Assembly: GCA_002790675.1 (NCBI GenBank)
Contig: PFVP01000059.1
Span: 1-5,455, forward strand
Reading direction: 5' to 3'
Origin: Candidatus Moranbacteria bacterium CG_4_9_14_3_um_filter_45_14
Lineage (GTDB): Bacteria; Patescibacteriota; Minisyncoccia; Moranbacterales; UBA1568
Length of the DNA stretch: 5,455 nt
Shown: positions 1-4,982 of the stretch, one piece after another
Position numbering within the stretch: position 1 is the first letter of the stretch
How the letters are laid out: every line of letters starts with the position of its first letter
Made by a program: the position numbers and the translations under genes
Notes under the pieces: model-generated
What the model was told of the DNA's origin: nothing
Seen by the model: the letters and a program-made list of their open reading frames with translations, nothing else
Databases searched by the model: none

Positions 1-299
1 TGTTCGTGATGCGAAAGAGTCGTTTCAATACCACTCCAGATGTCCGAGAACGAAGTCTCCTTATCACGACCGGTCCCTACGCGCTCATCCGCCATCCGAT
101 GTATACGAGTGTCATTCTCATAGCACTCGGACTTCTCCTCGAAGCCCCCGACACCGCGCGACTCATCGTTTTCACTCTGCTCTGTATCGATCTCAATATC
201 AAATATCGCTATGAGGAATACCTCCTGAACCAGGCCTTCCCAGAAACATACCCGGCGTACATAACCCACACCAAAGCGCTTATTCCTTTCGTCTACTGA
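1..299 (+). CDS. Isoprenylcysteine carboxyl methyltransferase-family membrane protein, C-terminal part
   Basis: The reading frame is open to the left edge (first full codon at base 3), so the gene starts outside the window and the GTG/ATG codons at 6-11 are internal. The visible ~98 residues carry the ICMT/PEMT-like family hallmark: GPYALIRHPMYTS, then a hydrophobic stretch, then an E-E-Y-L...FPETYPAYITHT segment and the ending LIPFVY. In this family the RHP and paired-glutamate segments bind S-adenosylmethionine at the membrane face. About two membrane segments are visible, near residues 33-50 and 52-66 of the fragment. Members methylate small lipophilic or isoprenoid substrates in the inner membrane, but the bacterial substrate is usually unknown and cannot be told here. 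The stop (TGA, 297-299) lies inside the 3' end of the convergent DedA gene. The family call is firm; the specific reaction is not. Confidence 0.85.
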   Translation, partial: FVMRKSRFNTTPDVRERSLLITTGPYALIRHPMYTSVILIALGLLLEAPDTARLIVFTLLCIDLNIKYRYEEYLLNQAFPETYPAYITHTKALIPFVY

Positions 300-996
300 G
301 CATATCAAGCCATCCGCGGCAATGCCGATCGCAATAGCTCAAAAAACGCTGGCCTCTTCCTTGATGCATATAAAGGAATACCAGAAAAGTGGCAATCGCG
401 ATGGCGACGAGAATATCGACACCGAATTTTACCGAATCTATCTTGCGCCACAAGATATGCAGCTTGGCGAATCCTGCATAGCCCACATAAAGATAAAACA
501 GGTCTTTGAGGAAATTGCCGATGTACGAAGCAACCAGGAATACCCAGACGTTCATCTTAATAATGCCGGCGGCCAAGGATACCGGAAGCGCCGGGACGAA
601 TGGCACGATCCGGAGAAGAAACACTATGCCACCGTCTTTCCAGTGGTGACCGGTAAAGCGTTTGCCGATGCTCTCGATTTCCTCGTGCCTAACACCGAAA
701 TATTTCGTCAGAGGTCTGACGAGAATATTTTCCAATTTGTCACCGATAAAATAGTACAGCCACAACCCCAGCGTCTTGCCGAGGTTGCCGATCAGTGCGA
801 GCGAAACGAGGTATGCGAGAGAGCGTCCATCAACGAGGGCGAGCGATCCAGCCGTCCCCATAATGAGCGCCGAAGGGATCGGACTGACGACTTCTTCGAA
901 AAACGAGCCGATGAACACGAACCACTCGAGCGGTACCTGCGTCGCATACGTCCTAACAAATTGTTCGATAGCAGTGAAAAAATACATAACACGCAT
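280..996 (-). CDS. DedA family integral membrane protein (SNARE-associated/VTT domain)
   Basis: This 238-residue protein is the usual length for the DedA family, polytopic inner-membrane proteins thought to act as lipid (undecaprenyl phosphate or phospholipid) flippases or proton-coupled transporters. Visible family features are the amphipathic re-entrant segment FFEEVVSPIPSALIMG at about residues 32-47 with acidic E34/E35, and the second signature FLLRIVPFVPALPVSLAAG at 126-144 with R129. Hydrophobic segments lie near 23-31, 60-83, 124-146, 150-175 and 192-210, and the tail is basic and Cys/Arg rich. I start it at ATG 996; an AGGAG lies 13 bases upstream (1010-1014). The frame is open further upstream to a TTG at 1083, but that stretch is hydrophilic and overlaps a promoter-like sequence. 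ATG 987 is an alternative start. The stop (TAA, 280-282) lies inside the convergent methyltransferase gene. The transported substrate is unknown. Confidence 0.88.
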   Translation of the reverse strand: MRVMYFFTAIEQFVRTYATQVPLEWFVFIGSFFEEVVSPIPSALIMGTAGSLALVDGRSLAYLVSLALIGNLGKTLGLWLYYFIGDKLENILVRPLTKYFGVRHEEIESIGKRFTGHHWKDGGIVFLLRIVPFVPALPVSLAAGIIKMNVWVFLVASYIGNFLKDLFYLYVGYAGFAKLHILWRKIDSVKFGVDILVAIAIATFLVFLYMHQGRGQRFLSYCDRHCRGWLDMLSRRKE

Positions 997-1009
997 ATAG
1001 TCAGTAATT

Positions 1010-1014
1010 CTCCT
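1010..1014 (-). promoter_or_regulatory. Possible ribosome binding site (AGGAG) for the DedA gene
   Basis: AGGAG on the minus strand lies 13 bases before ATG 996, rather far for a Shine-Dalgarno site but the only purine-rich match near the start. It would be used if dedA is transcribed from upstream, for example by read-through from the helicase gene. It would not be in the transcript if the TATACT promoter is used. Confidence 0.4.
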
Positions 1015-1043
1015 AGTATAGCCGAAAAAAAACAGTTCCGCAA
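1015..1043 (-). promoter_or_regulatory. Candidate sigma-70-type promoter for the DedA gene
   Basis: Reading the minus strand, TTGCGG (1043-1038) is followed after exactly 17 bases by TATACT (1020-1015), five of six matches to the -10 consensus. The transcript would begin near 1008, leaving about 12 bases before ATG 996. It would then exclude the AGGAG at 1010-1014, so either this promoter or that ribosome site is probably fortuitous. The -35 is weak (TTG only). Confidence 0.35.
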
Positions 1044-1081
1044 CGGCAGGACTGTCATATTTTCTCGGTTCTTTGTAATCC

Positions 1082-1245
1082 AACGAAATAAAAGCAATCT
1101 TTTGTCTCTGCTCTCCGACTCACAAGCACTCTCGGCTACCGGAAAAAGTAGCCCCCAATCGACAACGGGACACAGCTCCTTTTTCCAAACCGAGAGCACT
1201 TCTTCGAACAGGGAGAGTAACCGTCAAAAGATTCTTTTATTCGTT
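1082..1245 (-). repeat. Long imperfect palindrome / hairpin RNA between helicase and dedA
   Basis: The two halves of this gene-free stretch are diverged inverted copies of each other. Collinear nested pairings are: 1082-1104 with 1225-1245 (21 pairs, two one-base bulges); 1111-1116 with 1212-1217 (CTCTCC/GGAGAG); 1124-1135 with 1190-1201 (12 pairs on the minus strand, two of them G-U, but two mismatches on the plus strand); and 1141-1152 with 1175-1186 (11 of 12). The tip loop is about 1153-1174. The G-U pairs favour a folded minus-strand RNA, either in the 3' tail of the helicase transcript or the dedA leader. It could instead be a decayed palindromic mobile element or a small RNA. No U-run marks it as a simple terminator. 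The pairing is seen directly; any function is unknown. Confidence 0.6.
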
Positions 1246-1279
1246 AGACTTGCAGCACTCCGAAAAAACCTCATCACAT

Positions 1280-2485
1280 CTAATCGATAAATGTCAGTGC
1301 GGTACCCTTCTTGTCACCGCGGCCGGTTCGTCCGATGCGGTGGATGTAATCTTCGTAATTTTCCGGTAATTCGTAGTTGATGACGTGTGAGACATCTGGA
1401 ATATCAAGCCCTCGAGCAGCCACATCGGTTGCGACAAGAATGATGATCTCATCTTGTTTGAAACGGCGCAGAGCCCGCTGACGTTGAGGCTGTGATTTGT
1501 CACCGTGAATGGAATCTGATTTGAAACCGCGTTCTTCGAGTCGCATCGCCAATTTCTCCACACCGTGTTTGGTACGGCCGAAAATGAGCACTTTCGTAAA
1601 TTCCGGTTTGAGCAAAAGATTGTGAAGCACTTCGATCTTGTCCTCTTTCGGCAACACCCGCACGACATCCTGATCGACATTCTCCGAAGTCGCCCGAGAC
1701 TTGATGGTGATAGTAACAGCATTGTTCGAAAACTTTTTCGTCAATTCAGCGATCTCTCTCGGCATAGTCGCAGAAAAAAACAGTGATTGACGCGGGGTTT
1801 TCAGAAGCGCCACGAGATATTTGATGTCATTGATGAAACCCATATCGAGCATACGGTCTACTTCATCGAGAACCACGTTATTAAATTCTGTCAGATGCAA
1901 TTTCCCGCGTTCCACCAGATCTTTCAATCGTCCCGGTGTTCCGATAACGAAACTCGGGTTGCGGGAAAGACTGCGTATCTGATCCCCCATATGCGATCCG
2001 CCGATACAGAGTGCGGAACGGAGTCCTGAACCATCGGAAAATTTCCGAAGTTCTTCTTCTATCTGCAATGCAAGCTCACGGGTTGGAATAATAATAAGCA
2101 CTTTTTCAGTTGGATATTTGAACGTCTTGTGGATAAGCGGCAAAAGGAATGCTGCAGTCTTGCCTGTTCCTGTATTGGCGATACCAATGACATCTTTCCC
2201 CTCCAGAATATGTGGGATAGCCCCATCCTGAATCGGTGTCGGATGGACGTACCCTGCTTTCGCTACATTGGCTTTAAGTTTGCTGTGCATTTCAAAATCA
2301 GCAAAACGATGCGTCGGATTCCACGCTTCTACTTCAGTTGTTTGAACCGCTTTTTTCACAAATTGTGTGAAATCGAGCTCACGTTCTGATGGACGCTTCC
2401 GTCTCCCTCGGGTATTCGGTCGGCCGAAACGATTGGCGGATACGCTTCTTTGAGGAAATCTTCCTCTCGCATTTCTACTAAACAT
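1280..2485 (-). CDS. DEAD-box ATP-dependent RNA helicase (RhlE/CsdA-like core)
   Basis: The 401-residue protein has the full set of superfamily 2 DEAD-box motifs. These are the Q motif (aromatic plus PTPIQ, Q86), Walker A ANTGTGKT (103-110), PTREL (134-138), a GG pair (162-163), TPGR (183-186), motif II DEVD (207-210), SAT (238-240), IFGRT in motif IV, ATDVAARGLDIP (352-363) and HRIGRTGR (382-389). It would unwind short RNA duplexes using ATP, in ribosome assembly or mRNA turnover. The N-terminal ~40 residues are Arg-rich and low in complexity, likely RNA-binding. Motif II has Val in place of the usual Ala. The protein stops 12 residues after motif VI, with none of the C-terminal extension common in this family. 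The frame stays open upstream to ATG 2566, but those 27 extra residues look untranslated and the ATG sits in a hairpin; I chose ATG 2485. Neither ATG has a clear Shine-Dalgarno site. Confidence 0.93.
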   Translation of the reverse strand: MFSRNARGRFPQRSVSANRFGRPNTRGRRKRPSERELDFTQFVKKAVQTTEVEAWNPTHRFADFEMHSKLKANVAKAGYVHPTPIQDGAIPHILEGKDVIGIANTGTGKTAAFLLPLIHKTFKYPTEKVLIIIPTRELALQIEEELRKFSDGSGLRSALCIGGSHMGDQIRSLSRNPSFVIGTPGRLKDLVERGKLHLTEFNNVVLDEVDRMLDMGFINDIKYLVALLKTPRQSLFFSATMPREIAELTKKFSNNAVTITIKSRATSENVDQDVVRVLPKEDKIEVLHNLLLKPEFTKVLIFGRTKHGVEKLAMRLEERGFKSDSIHGDKSQPQRQRALRRFKQDEIIILVATDVAARGLDIPDVSHVINYELPENYEDYIHRIGRTGRGDKKGTALTFID

Positions 2486-2552
2486 ATTCGATAATATATA
2501 TAGGGTGTTTACTTTTACGCGCAGTTCGAGACGAAAGTGAGGAACAGAACAA

Positions 2553-2571
2553 GCTGTATGTCGCATACAGC
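2553..2571. repeat. Perfect inverted repeat GCTGTATG-TCG-CATACAGC
   Basis: Eight-base perfect arms flank a 3-base loop in the helicase leader. No U-run follows on either strand, so it is not an intrinsic terminator. It could be a leader RNA hairpin or a dyad operator. The upstream in-frame ATG at 2566 of the extended helicase reading frame sits inside one arm, which argues against use of that start. Confidence 0.6.
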
Positions 2572-2666
2572 GGTGAGTACCGGAACTTGTAACAAGGAAA
2601 TGTGCTAAAAGGAAATACCCTTTATGATTAAGTCTTATCTCTTCCCTTCAGATTAGAGAATAGGAC

Positions 2667-2690
2667 TCAATCAAAGGAATGTAGAGTCAT
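2667..2690 (-). other. Possible leader micro-ORF (7 codons) in the helicase leader
   Basis: On the minus strand, AGAGG is followed after 8 bases by ATG 2690 and a short frame reading MTLHSFD before TGA (2669-2667). The spacing is good for a Shine-Dalgarno site, better than that of the helicase itself. It begins about 20 bases after the predicted transcript start. An ORF this short can arise by chance, and no attenuation motif such as repeated identical codons is visible. Confidence 0.2.
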
Positions 2691-2717
2691 ATTTCAGACC
2701 TCTAGAGTAAGAACCTC

Positions 2718-2746
2718 ATTAAAGCAGAAAAAGACCGTGCTGTCAA
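2718..2746 (-). promoter_or_regulatory. Strong sigma-70-type promoter upstream of the helicase gene
   Basis: On the minus strand a perfect -35 TTGACA (2746-2741) is separated by exactly 17 bases from TTTAAT (2723-2718), which is preceded by TG-C and so forms an extended -10. Start of transcription is predicted near 2711, pointing at the helicase. It is the best promoter in the window. It lies 44 bases past the stop of the YgjP gene, which places the helicase in its own transcription unit. Confidence 0.8.
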
Positions 2747-2790
2747 TTCCACACCTCTATACTCTCATCTGAGGAGCAATGCACCGTAAA

Positions 2791-3402
2791 CTACAGCAGT
2801 CGCATCTCTTGTCGTAATTTTTTGTAATCCAGGAAAGTGATGGCGACTAATGCCCAGAACTTCGCTCCGTGATTCATCTCTCTTAGATGACAAAGTTCGT
2901 GCACGATCACATAGTCGCAGAGATGTGGAGGAAGAAGAAGGAGACGATAATTGAATGACAAATTACCACCTCGGGAACAACTCCCCCAGCGTGTCTTCTG
3001 ATTGCGGATGCTGACACGCTTCCAACTCACGAGATACACTTTTTGAAAATAAGCCAAACGTTCTTCGATGAGTCGCTTCGCTTCATTTTTGGAGGCTTTA
3101 TATTCTTTGATGCTCCCACGAAAAAGAAGGTGTTCCGGTTCCAAAGCGAAGGCTTGTATCTTCTCCCGGATCCAATTCACCTTGCTCTCGAGAAACTCCT
3201 TGCCTTTTCCGTACGAAACGAAAAATGGAAGGGTCAGGACAACACTCCCATCACGATGGACGGCGAGACGGGCATACCGTACTCGACGATTCTTTTTCAC
3301 AACACAGGAAATGGCACCATTTTCAAGTAGAACTGTTTCTCCCATAATGCCATTTTTAACTCTCGTACCTTTCGAACCTACCCATATCTTATTGAAATTC
3401 AC
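2791..3402 (-). CDS. YgjP/SprT-like zinc metallopeptidase (DUF45, M48-related)
   Basis: The 203-residue protein matches the YgjP family (DUF45) end to end. The N-terminal half has the VRYARLAVHRDGSVVLTLP segment (about 41-59), typical of the family's beta-rich start. The catalytic half has KTRWGSCS (136-143), then VIVHELCH (165-172) with zinc ligands H168 and H172 and catalytic E169, and the third ligand H178 in MNHGAKFW. All metal ligands are intact, so it should be an active soluble zinc hydrolase; the substrate of this family is not established. I chose the GTG at 3402 because AAAGGA (3411-3416) lies 8 bases upstream. This start overlaps the end of the EF-hand-like gene by 14 bases, suggesting translational coupling. 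ATG 3345 (20th codon) is an alternative start with a poorer ribosome site and would lose little of the domain. Confidence 0.88.
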   Translation of the reverse strand: MNFNKIWVGSKGTRVKNGIMGETVLLENGAISCVVKKNRRVRYARLAVHRDGSVVLTLPFFVSYGKGKEFLESKVNWIREKIQAFALEPEHLLFRGSIKEYKASKNEAKRLIEERLAYFQKVYLVSWKRVSIRNQKTRWGSCSRGGNLSFNYRLLLLPPHLCDYVIVHELCHLREMNHGAKFWALVAITFLDYKKLRQEMRLL

Positions 3403-3727
3403 CCAGAATGTCCTTTGCTTTCTTGATATCCATTGAGGACAGGTTATTATAACGACCCTTCTTCAAATAATCGAGGGTATCGCTCCCTTCCTTGGCGCTT
3501 ATGTTGCTTCCACCCAAACGACCATCGGAATCCATATTCGGATGTAGTCCTTCCATAATCTTCTCTGCTTTGTAATGTCCCATTTCTTCCTTCAGTTTCT
3601 TCTCGACGAGTGGCAATTCTCTCGGGGTGATTCTTCCCCGACTGTTCCGATCCAAACTGTGCGCCACTGATTTCCCTCCCACAGCACCAGAAACGGTGGG
3701 CTTCTTAGAAGGAAAGAATAATCCCAT
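3389..3727 (-). CDS. Small hypothetical protein with two EF-hand-like loops
   Basis: I do not recognise a named family for this 112-residue protein. Two segments fit the 12-residue EF-hand loop. Loop 1 at 26-37 (DRNSRGRITPRE) has D1, N3, G6, I8 and the bidentate E12. Loop 2 at 64-75 (NMDSDGRLGGSN) has N1, D3, D5, G6 and L8 but Asn instead of Glu at position 12. The loops start 38 residues apart and are separated by a Lys/Glu-rich helix, the usual geometry of an EF-hand pair. No signal peptide or membrane segment is visible; the start MGLFFPSKKP suggests a short cytosolic N-terminus. I chose ATG 3727, just downstream of an extended -10 promoter and without a Shine-Dalgarno site. The frame also opens at ATG 3787, which forms an ATGA overlap with the nrdG stop and would add 20 residues. 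It overlaps the YgjP gene by 14 bases. Calcium binding is inferred. Confidence 0.7.
   Translation of the reverse strand: MGLFFPSKKPTVSGAVGGKSVAHSLDRNSRGRITPRELPLVEKKLKEEMGHYKAEKIMEGLHPNMDSDGRLGGSNISAKEGSDTLDYLKKGRYNNLSSMDIKKAKDILGEFQ
3411..3416 (-). promoter_or_regulatory. Ribosome binding site AAAGGA deciding the GTG start of the YgjP gene
   Basis: AAAGGA on the minus strand lies 8 bases before GTG 3402 and inside the last codons of the upstream gene. It is one of the few well-placed Shine-Dalgarno sites in the window, and it supports GTG 3402 over ATG 3345. Confidence 0.6.
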
Positions 3728-3754
3728 ATATTTATAATAACGTATTACATTTCC

Positions 3755-3763
3755 ATTATACCA
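3755..3763 (-). promoter_or_regulatory. Extended -10 promoter element TGGTATAAT
   Basis: The minus strand has TG-G-TATAAT (3763-3755), a perfect extended -10, in the gap between nrdG and the EF-hand-like gene. No good -35 is found at 16-18 bases (GAGATG at 17). Start of transcription would be near 3748, giving a leader of about 21 bases before ATG 3727. It would allow the EF-hand/YgjP pair to be expressed separately from the nrd genes. Confidence 0.55.
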
Positions 3764-3783
3764 CAAAAAAGTAATGCCATCTC

Positions 3784-4491
3784 TCATTCTCCGCGGACAA
3801 AAACTTCCCCGACATCCTTTCTAAAAAGCTTCGCGATATCCTCCATCTCATCCGATGAAAAAGGATGAAAATCCTTGAAAGCAGGGTCGAGTGTAATACC
3901 GCTTCGAAATGTTTGCAGATACAAACGCTTCGCCCCAGCCAAAGTTTCACGCATCGCTTCGAGAATTTCAGGCGTATGAATTTCACAGATGAGTGTGGTC
4001 CGGAATTCATAGTCCACCTTTCCTTCTTTGAGGATATCGATACTCTCTTGCAATTTTTTCTCATCCGCCCATTTTCCTACAAGAGATTGGTATTCCGGTA
4101 GGCTCGTCTTGAAATCCATCGCAATATAGTCCACCAGACCTTTCTTGATAAGTGATTGCAATATTTCCGGACGATTGCCATTCGAATCAAGTTTCACTGC
4201 GAATCCGAGCGCTCGCACTTTCACGATAAACTTTTCCAAGTCAGGCATAATAGTCGGCTCACCGCCAGTGATAACGACACCCTGGAGAAGTCCACGACGT
4301 TCTTCGAGAAAATTAAGCACGGCAACTTCCGGGATAAAATTTTTGGAAATCTTCGCCAGCTCTTCCGGCAAGACGAATTCCGGATTGTGACAAAATCCAC
4401 AGCGATAATTGCATCCACCGGTAAAGATGATACAGGCGATTTTCCCCGGGAAATCCAAGAGAGTGAATTTTTGGATACCACTGATGATCAT
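3784..4491 (-). CDS. nrdG: Anaerobic ribonucleoside-triphosphate reductase activating protein (radical SAM, NrdG2 type)
   Basis: The 235-residue protein is a radical-SAM activase that generates the glycyl radical on NrdD. It opens with the characteristic IQKFTLLDFPGKIACIIFT segment, followed by the cluster-binding motif CNYRCGFC (C27, C31, C34), which holds the 4Fe-4S cluster that cleaves S-adenosylmethionine. Further family features are GGEPT (76-80), LDSNG (101-105), DYIAMDFKT (121-129) and a C-terminal YLQTFR segment (191-196). Length and motifs fit the longer NrdG2 subtype rather than the ~155-residue E. coli NrdG. ATG 4491 is directly at the family's usual N-terminus; no clear Shine-Dalgarno site precedes it. 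It lies 140 bases downstream of the NrdD radical-domain ORF, with a long hairpin between them, and probably shares its transcript. Its protein partner would have to be the separate radical-domain chain. Confidence 0.92.
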   Translation of the reverse strand: MIISGIQKFTLLDFPGKIACIIFTGGCNYRCGFCHNPEFVLPEELAKISKNFIPEVAVLNFLEERRGLLQGVVITGGEPTIMPDLEKFIVKVRALGFAVKLDSNGNRPEILQSLIKKGLVDYIAMDFKTSLPEYQSLVGKWADEKKLQESIDILKEGKVDYEFRTTLICEIHTPEILEAMRETLAGAKRLYLQTFRSGITLDPAFKDFHPFSSDEMEDIAKLFRKDVGEVFVRGE

Positions 4492-4497
4492 AATCTA

Positions 4498-4625
4498 AAA
4501 ACACAAATTTCAAAACACAAAGACCAAACAAAACACAGAATCAGAACTTAAAATCACAAACGGAAGAAATCGTAGTTTGAATATTGTGCTTTGTCTGGTT
4601 CTTTGTGAACTGTGTTTTGTGTTTT
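4498..4625 (-). repeat. A/C-rich to T/G-rich imperfect palindrome between radical-domain ORF and nrdG
   Basis: Nested collinear pairings are: 4498-4507 with 4616-4625 (10 perfect pairs); 4516-4526 with 4596-4607 (11 pairs, one bulge); 4527-4537 with 4585-4595 (11 pairs on the minus strand including two G-U, but two mismatches on the plus strand); and 4557-4561 with 4575-4579 around the loop GGAAGAAATCGTA. The G-U pairs point to a folded minus-strand RNA within the nrd transcript. The arms are built of degenerate CACAAA-type units. From memory, similar hairpins with an ATCGTAG-containing loop recur between genes of uncultivated bacteria, so it may be a dispersed element; this is unchecked. It may stabilise or process the mRNA between the two coding regions. 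Confidence 0.6.
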
Positions 4626-4639
4626 CCTGCTCTAGCAGG
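4626..4639 (-). repeat. Short hairpin CCTGC-TAGA-GCAGG over the stop codon of the radical-domain ORF
   Basis: Perfect 5-base arms surround a 4-base loop that contains the TAG stop (4634-4632) of the radical-domain ORF on the minus strand. An A-rich rather than U-rich stretch follows, so it is not an intrinsic terminator on this strand. It abuts the longer palindrome at 4498-4625. Confidence 0.4.
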
Positions 4640-4844
4640 CTACGAACTGATACTTCTCACAAAACTCATTGTTCGCAGCGACTGTTTCCTGGAAGTGCTT
4701 GCGGGAATAGTGTTCGGCTTTCTTGCCGATATTGAAATGAGACACCGGGCGATGATATCCCATCACACGTGTCCACACTTCACAATGCGTACGTTTTGCC
4801 TCGATCACTGCTTCTGCTTCTACATCTGTTTTCTGGTCTGACAT
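4632..4844 (-). CDS. Separate NrdD glycyl-radical domain (class III ribonucleotide reductase C-terminus)
   Basis: The 70-residue frame encodes the C-terminal radical domain of NrdD. CEVWTRVMGYHRPVSHFN (21-38) carries the radical glycine, G29, in the RVMGYHRP context of NrdD, followed by the usual GKKAEH...R...F segment. The N-terminus (MSDQKTDVEAEAVIEAK) is acidic and unlike the rest of NrdD. The tail after about residue 52 is longer than I expect and holds two Cys (C62, C70). It lies 171 bases after the stop of the main NrdD ORF and in the same frame, with four in-frame stops from the NrdD TAA onward. Only a weak GGGG 11 bases upstream could act as ribosome site. Either it is a genuine second subunit, acting in trans as GrcA does for pyruvate formate-lyase, or it is the end of an nrdD interrupted by an inserted element. 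Domain identity is firm; the two-chain reading is inference. Confidence 0.85.
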   Translation of the reverse strand: MSDQKTDVEAEAVIEAKRTHCEVWTRVMGYHRPVSHFNIGKKAEHYSRKHFQETVAANNEFCEKYQFVAC

Positions 4845-4856
4845 ATGTTTGCTTGC

Positions 4857-4907
4857 CCCGTGAAATTGCTCGCTTAGTGAGCACCCGCAAAGCGGGATTT
4901 CACTGGG
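4857..4907. repeat. Compact three-way-junction hairpin element
   Basis: Read on the plus strand, the closing stem is CCC plus GTGAAAT (4857-4866) with ATTTCAC (4897-4903), a bulged T, and GGG (4905-4907). Inside it two hairpins sit back to back with no unpaired junction base: 4867-4883 (TGCTCGC, loop TTA, GTGAGCA, including one G-U pair only on the plus strand) and 4884-4896 (CCCGC, loop AAA, GCGGG). Nearly all of the 51 bases are paired. The G-U pair favours the plus strand as the folding strand, opposite to nrdD, which fits an inserted structured element. No known ribozyme or riboswitch signature was recognised. Confidence 0.65.
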
Positions 4908-4957
4908 TAAATTAAATGATTAATTATTTTATTTTGTTATTACCAAATGAAGTGAAC

Positions 4958-4982
4958 GGAACGAAAATGAACCTTCGTTTCC
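4958..4982. repeat. Hairpin GGAACGAA...TTCGTTTCC in the nrdD spacer
   Basis: Eight pairs with a single bulged T (4958-4965 with 4974-4982) surround the loop AATGAACC. It has no flanking U-run. It may belong to the same element as the three-way junction about 50 bases away. Confidence 0.45.

Larger units (their letters stand above)
2486..2711 (-). promoter_or_regulatory. Long structured 5' leader of the helicase transcript
   Basis: This gene-free stretch would be the untranslated leader, about 226 bases, if transcription starts near 2711 from the strong promoter. On the minus strand it holds GACTC...GAGTC arms around 2665-2689, a bulged stem TATTCTCT/AGAGATA, AAAGG/CCTTT with a 6-base loop, and a perfect hairpin at 2553-2571. 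It ends in an AT-rich run (TATATATATTAT) just before ATG 2485. It also contains a micro-ORF at 2667-2690. Long structured leaders are known on cold-shock helicase mRNAs such as E. coli csdA; a regulatory role here is inferred by analogy only. I see no known riboswitch class. Confidence 0.45.

Noticed and set aside
792..1199. Minus-strand open frame of 135 codons across the palindrome into dedA
   Set aside because: It reads dedA in another frame, and its first part comes from the palindrome. It has no motif and no ribosome site.
1082..1245. Intrinsic terminator, SRP RNA or 6S RNA identity for the palindrome
   Set aside because: No U-run directly follows the stem, there is no SRP tetraloop motif, and I could not match a 6S bubble signature. 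It is kept as an unidentified structured element.
322..1290. Plus-strand open frame of 322 codons antisense to dedA
   Set aside because: It is the mirror of the DedA coding sequence and then runs through the palindrome. Its product is rich in charged residues with no recognisable motif, whereas the minus strand gives a clear DedA protein.
2764..2786. Possible terminator near CTCATCTGAG after the YgjP gene
   Set aside because: Only a 4-base stem with a 2-base loop and no T-run on the relevant strand.
2771..2817. Plus-strand GAGGAG followed by a 12-codon ORF
   Set aside because: It has a good ribosome-site spacing by chance only. The ORF is antisense to the end of the YgjP gene and shows no other coding sign.
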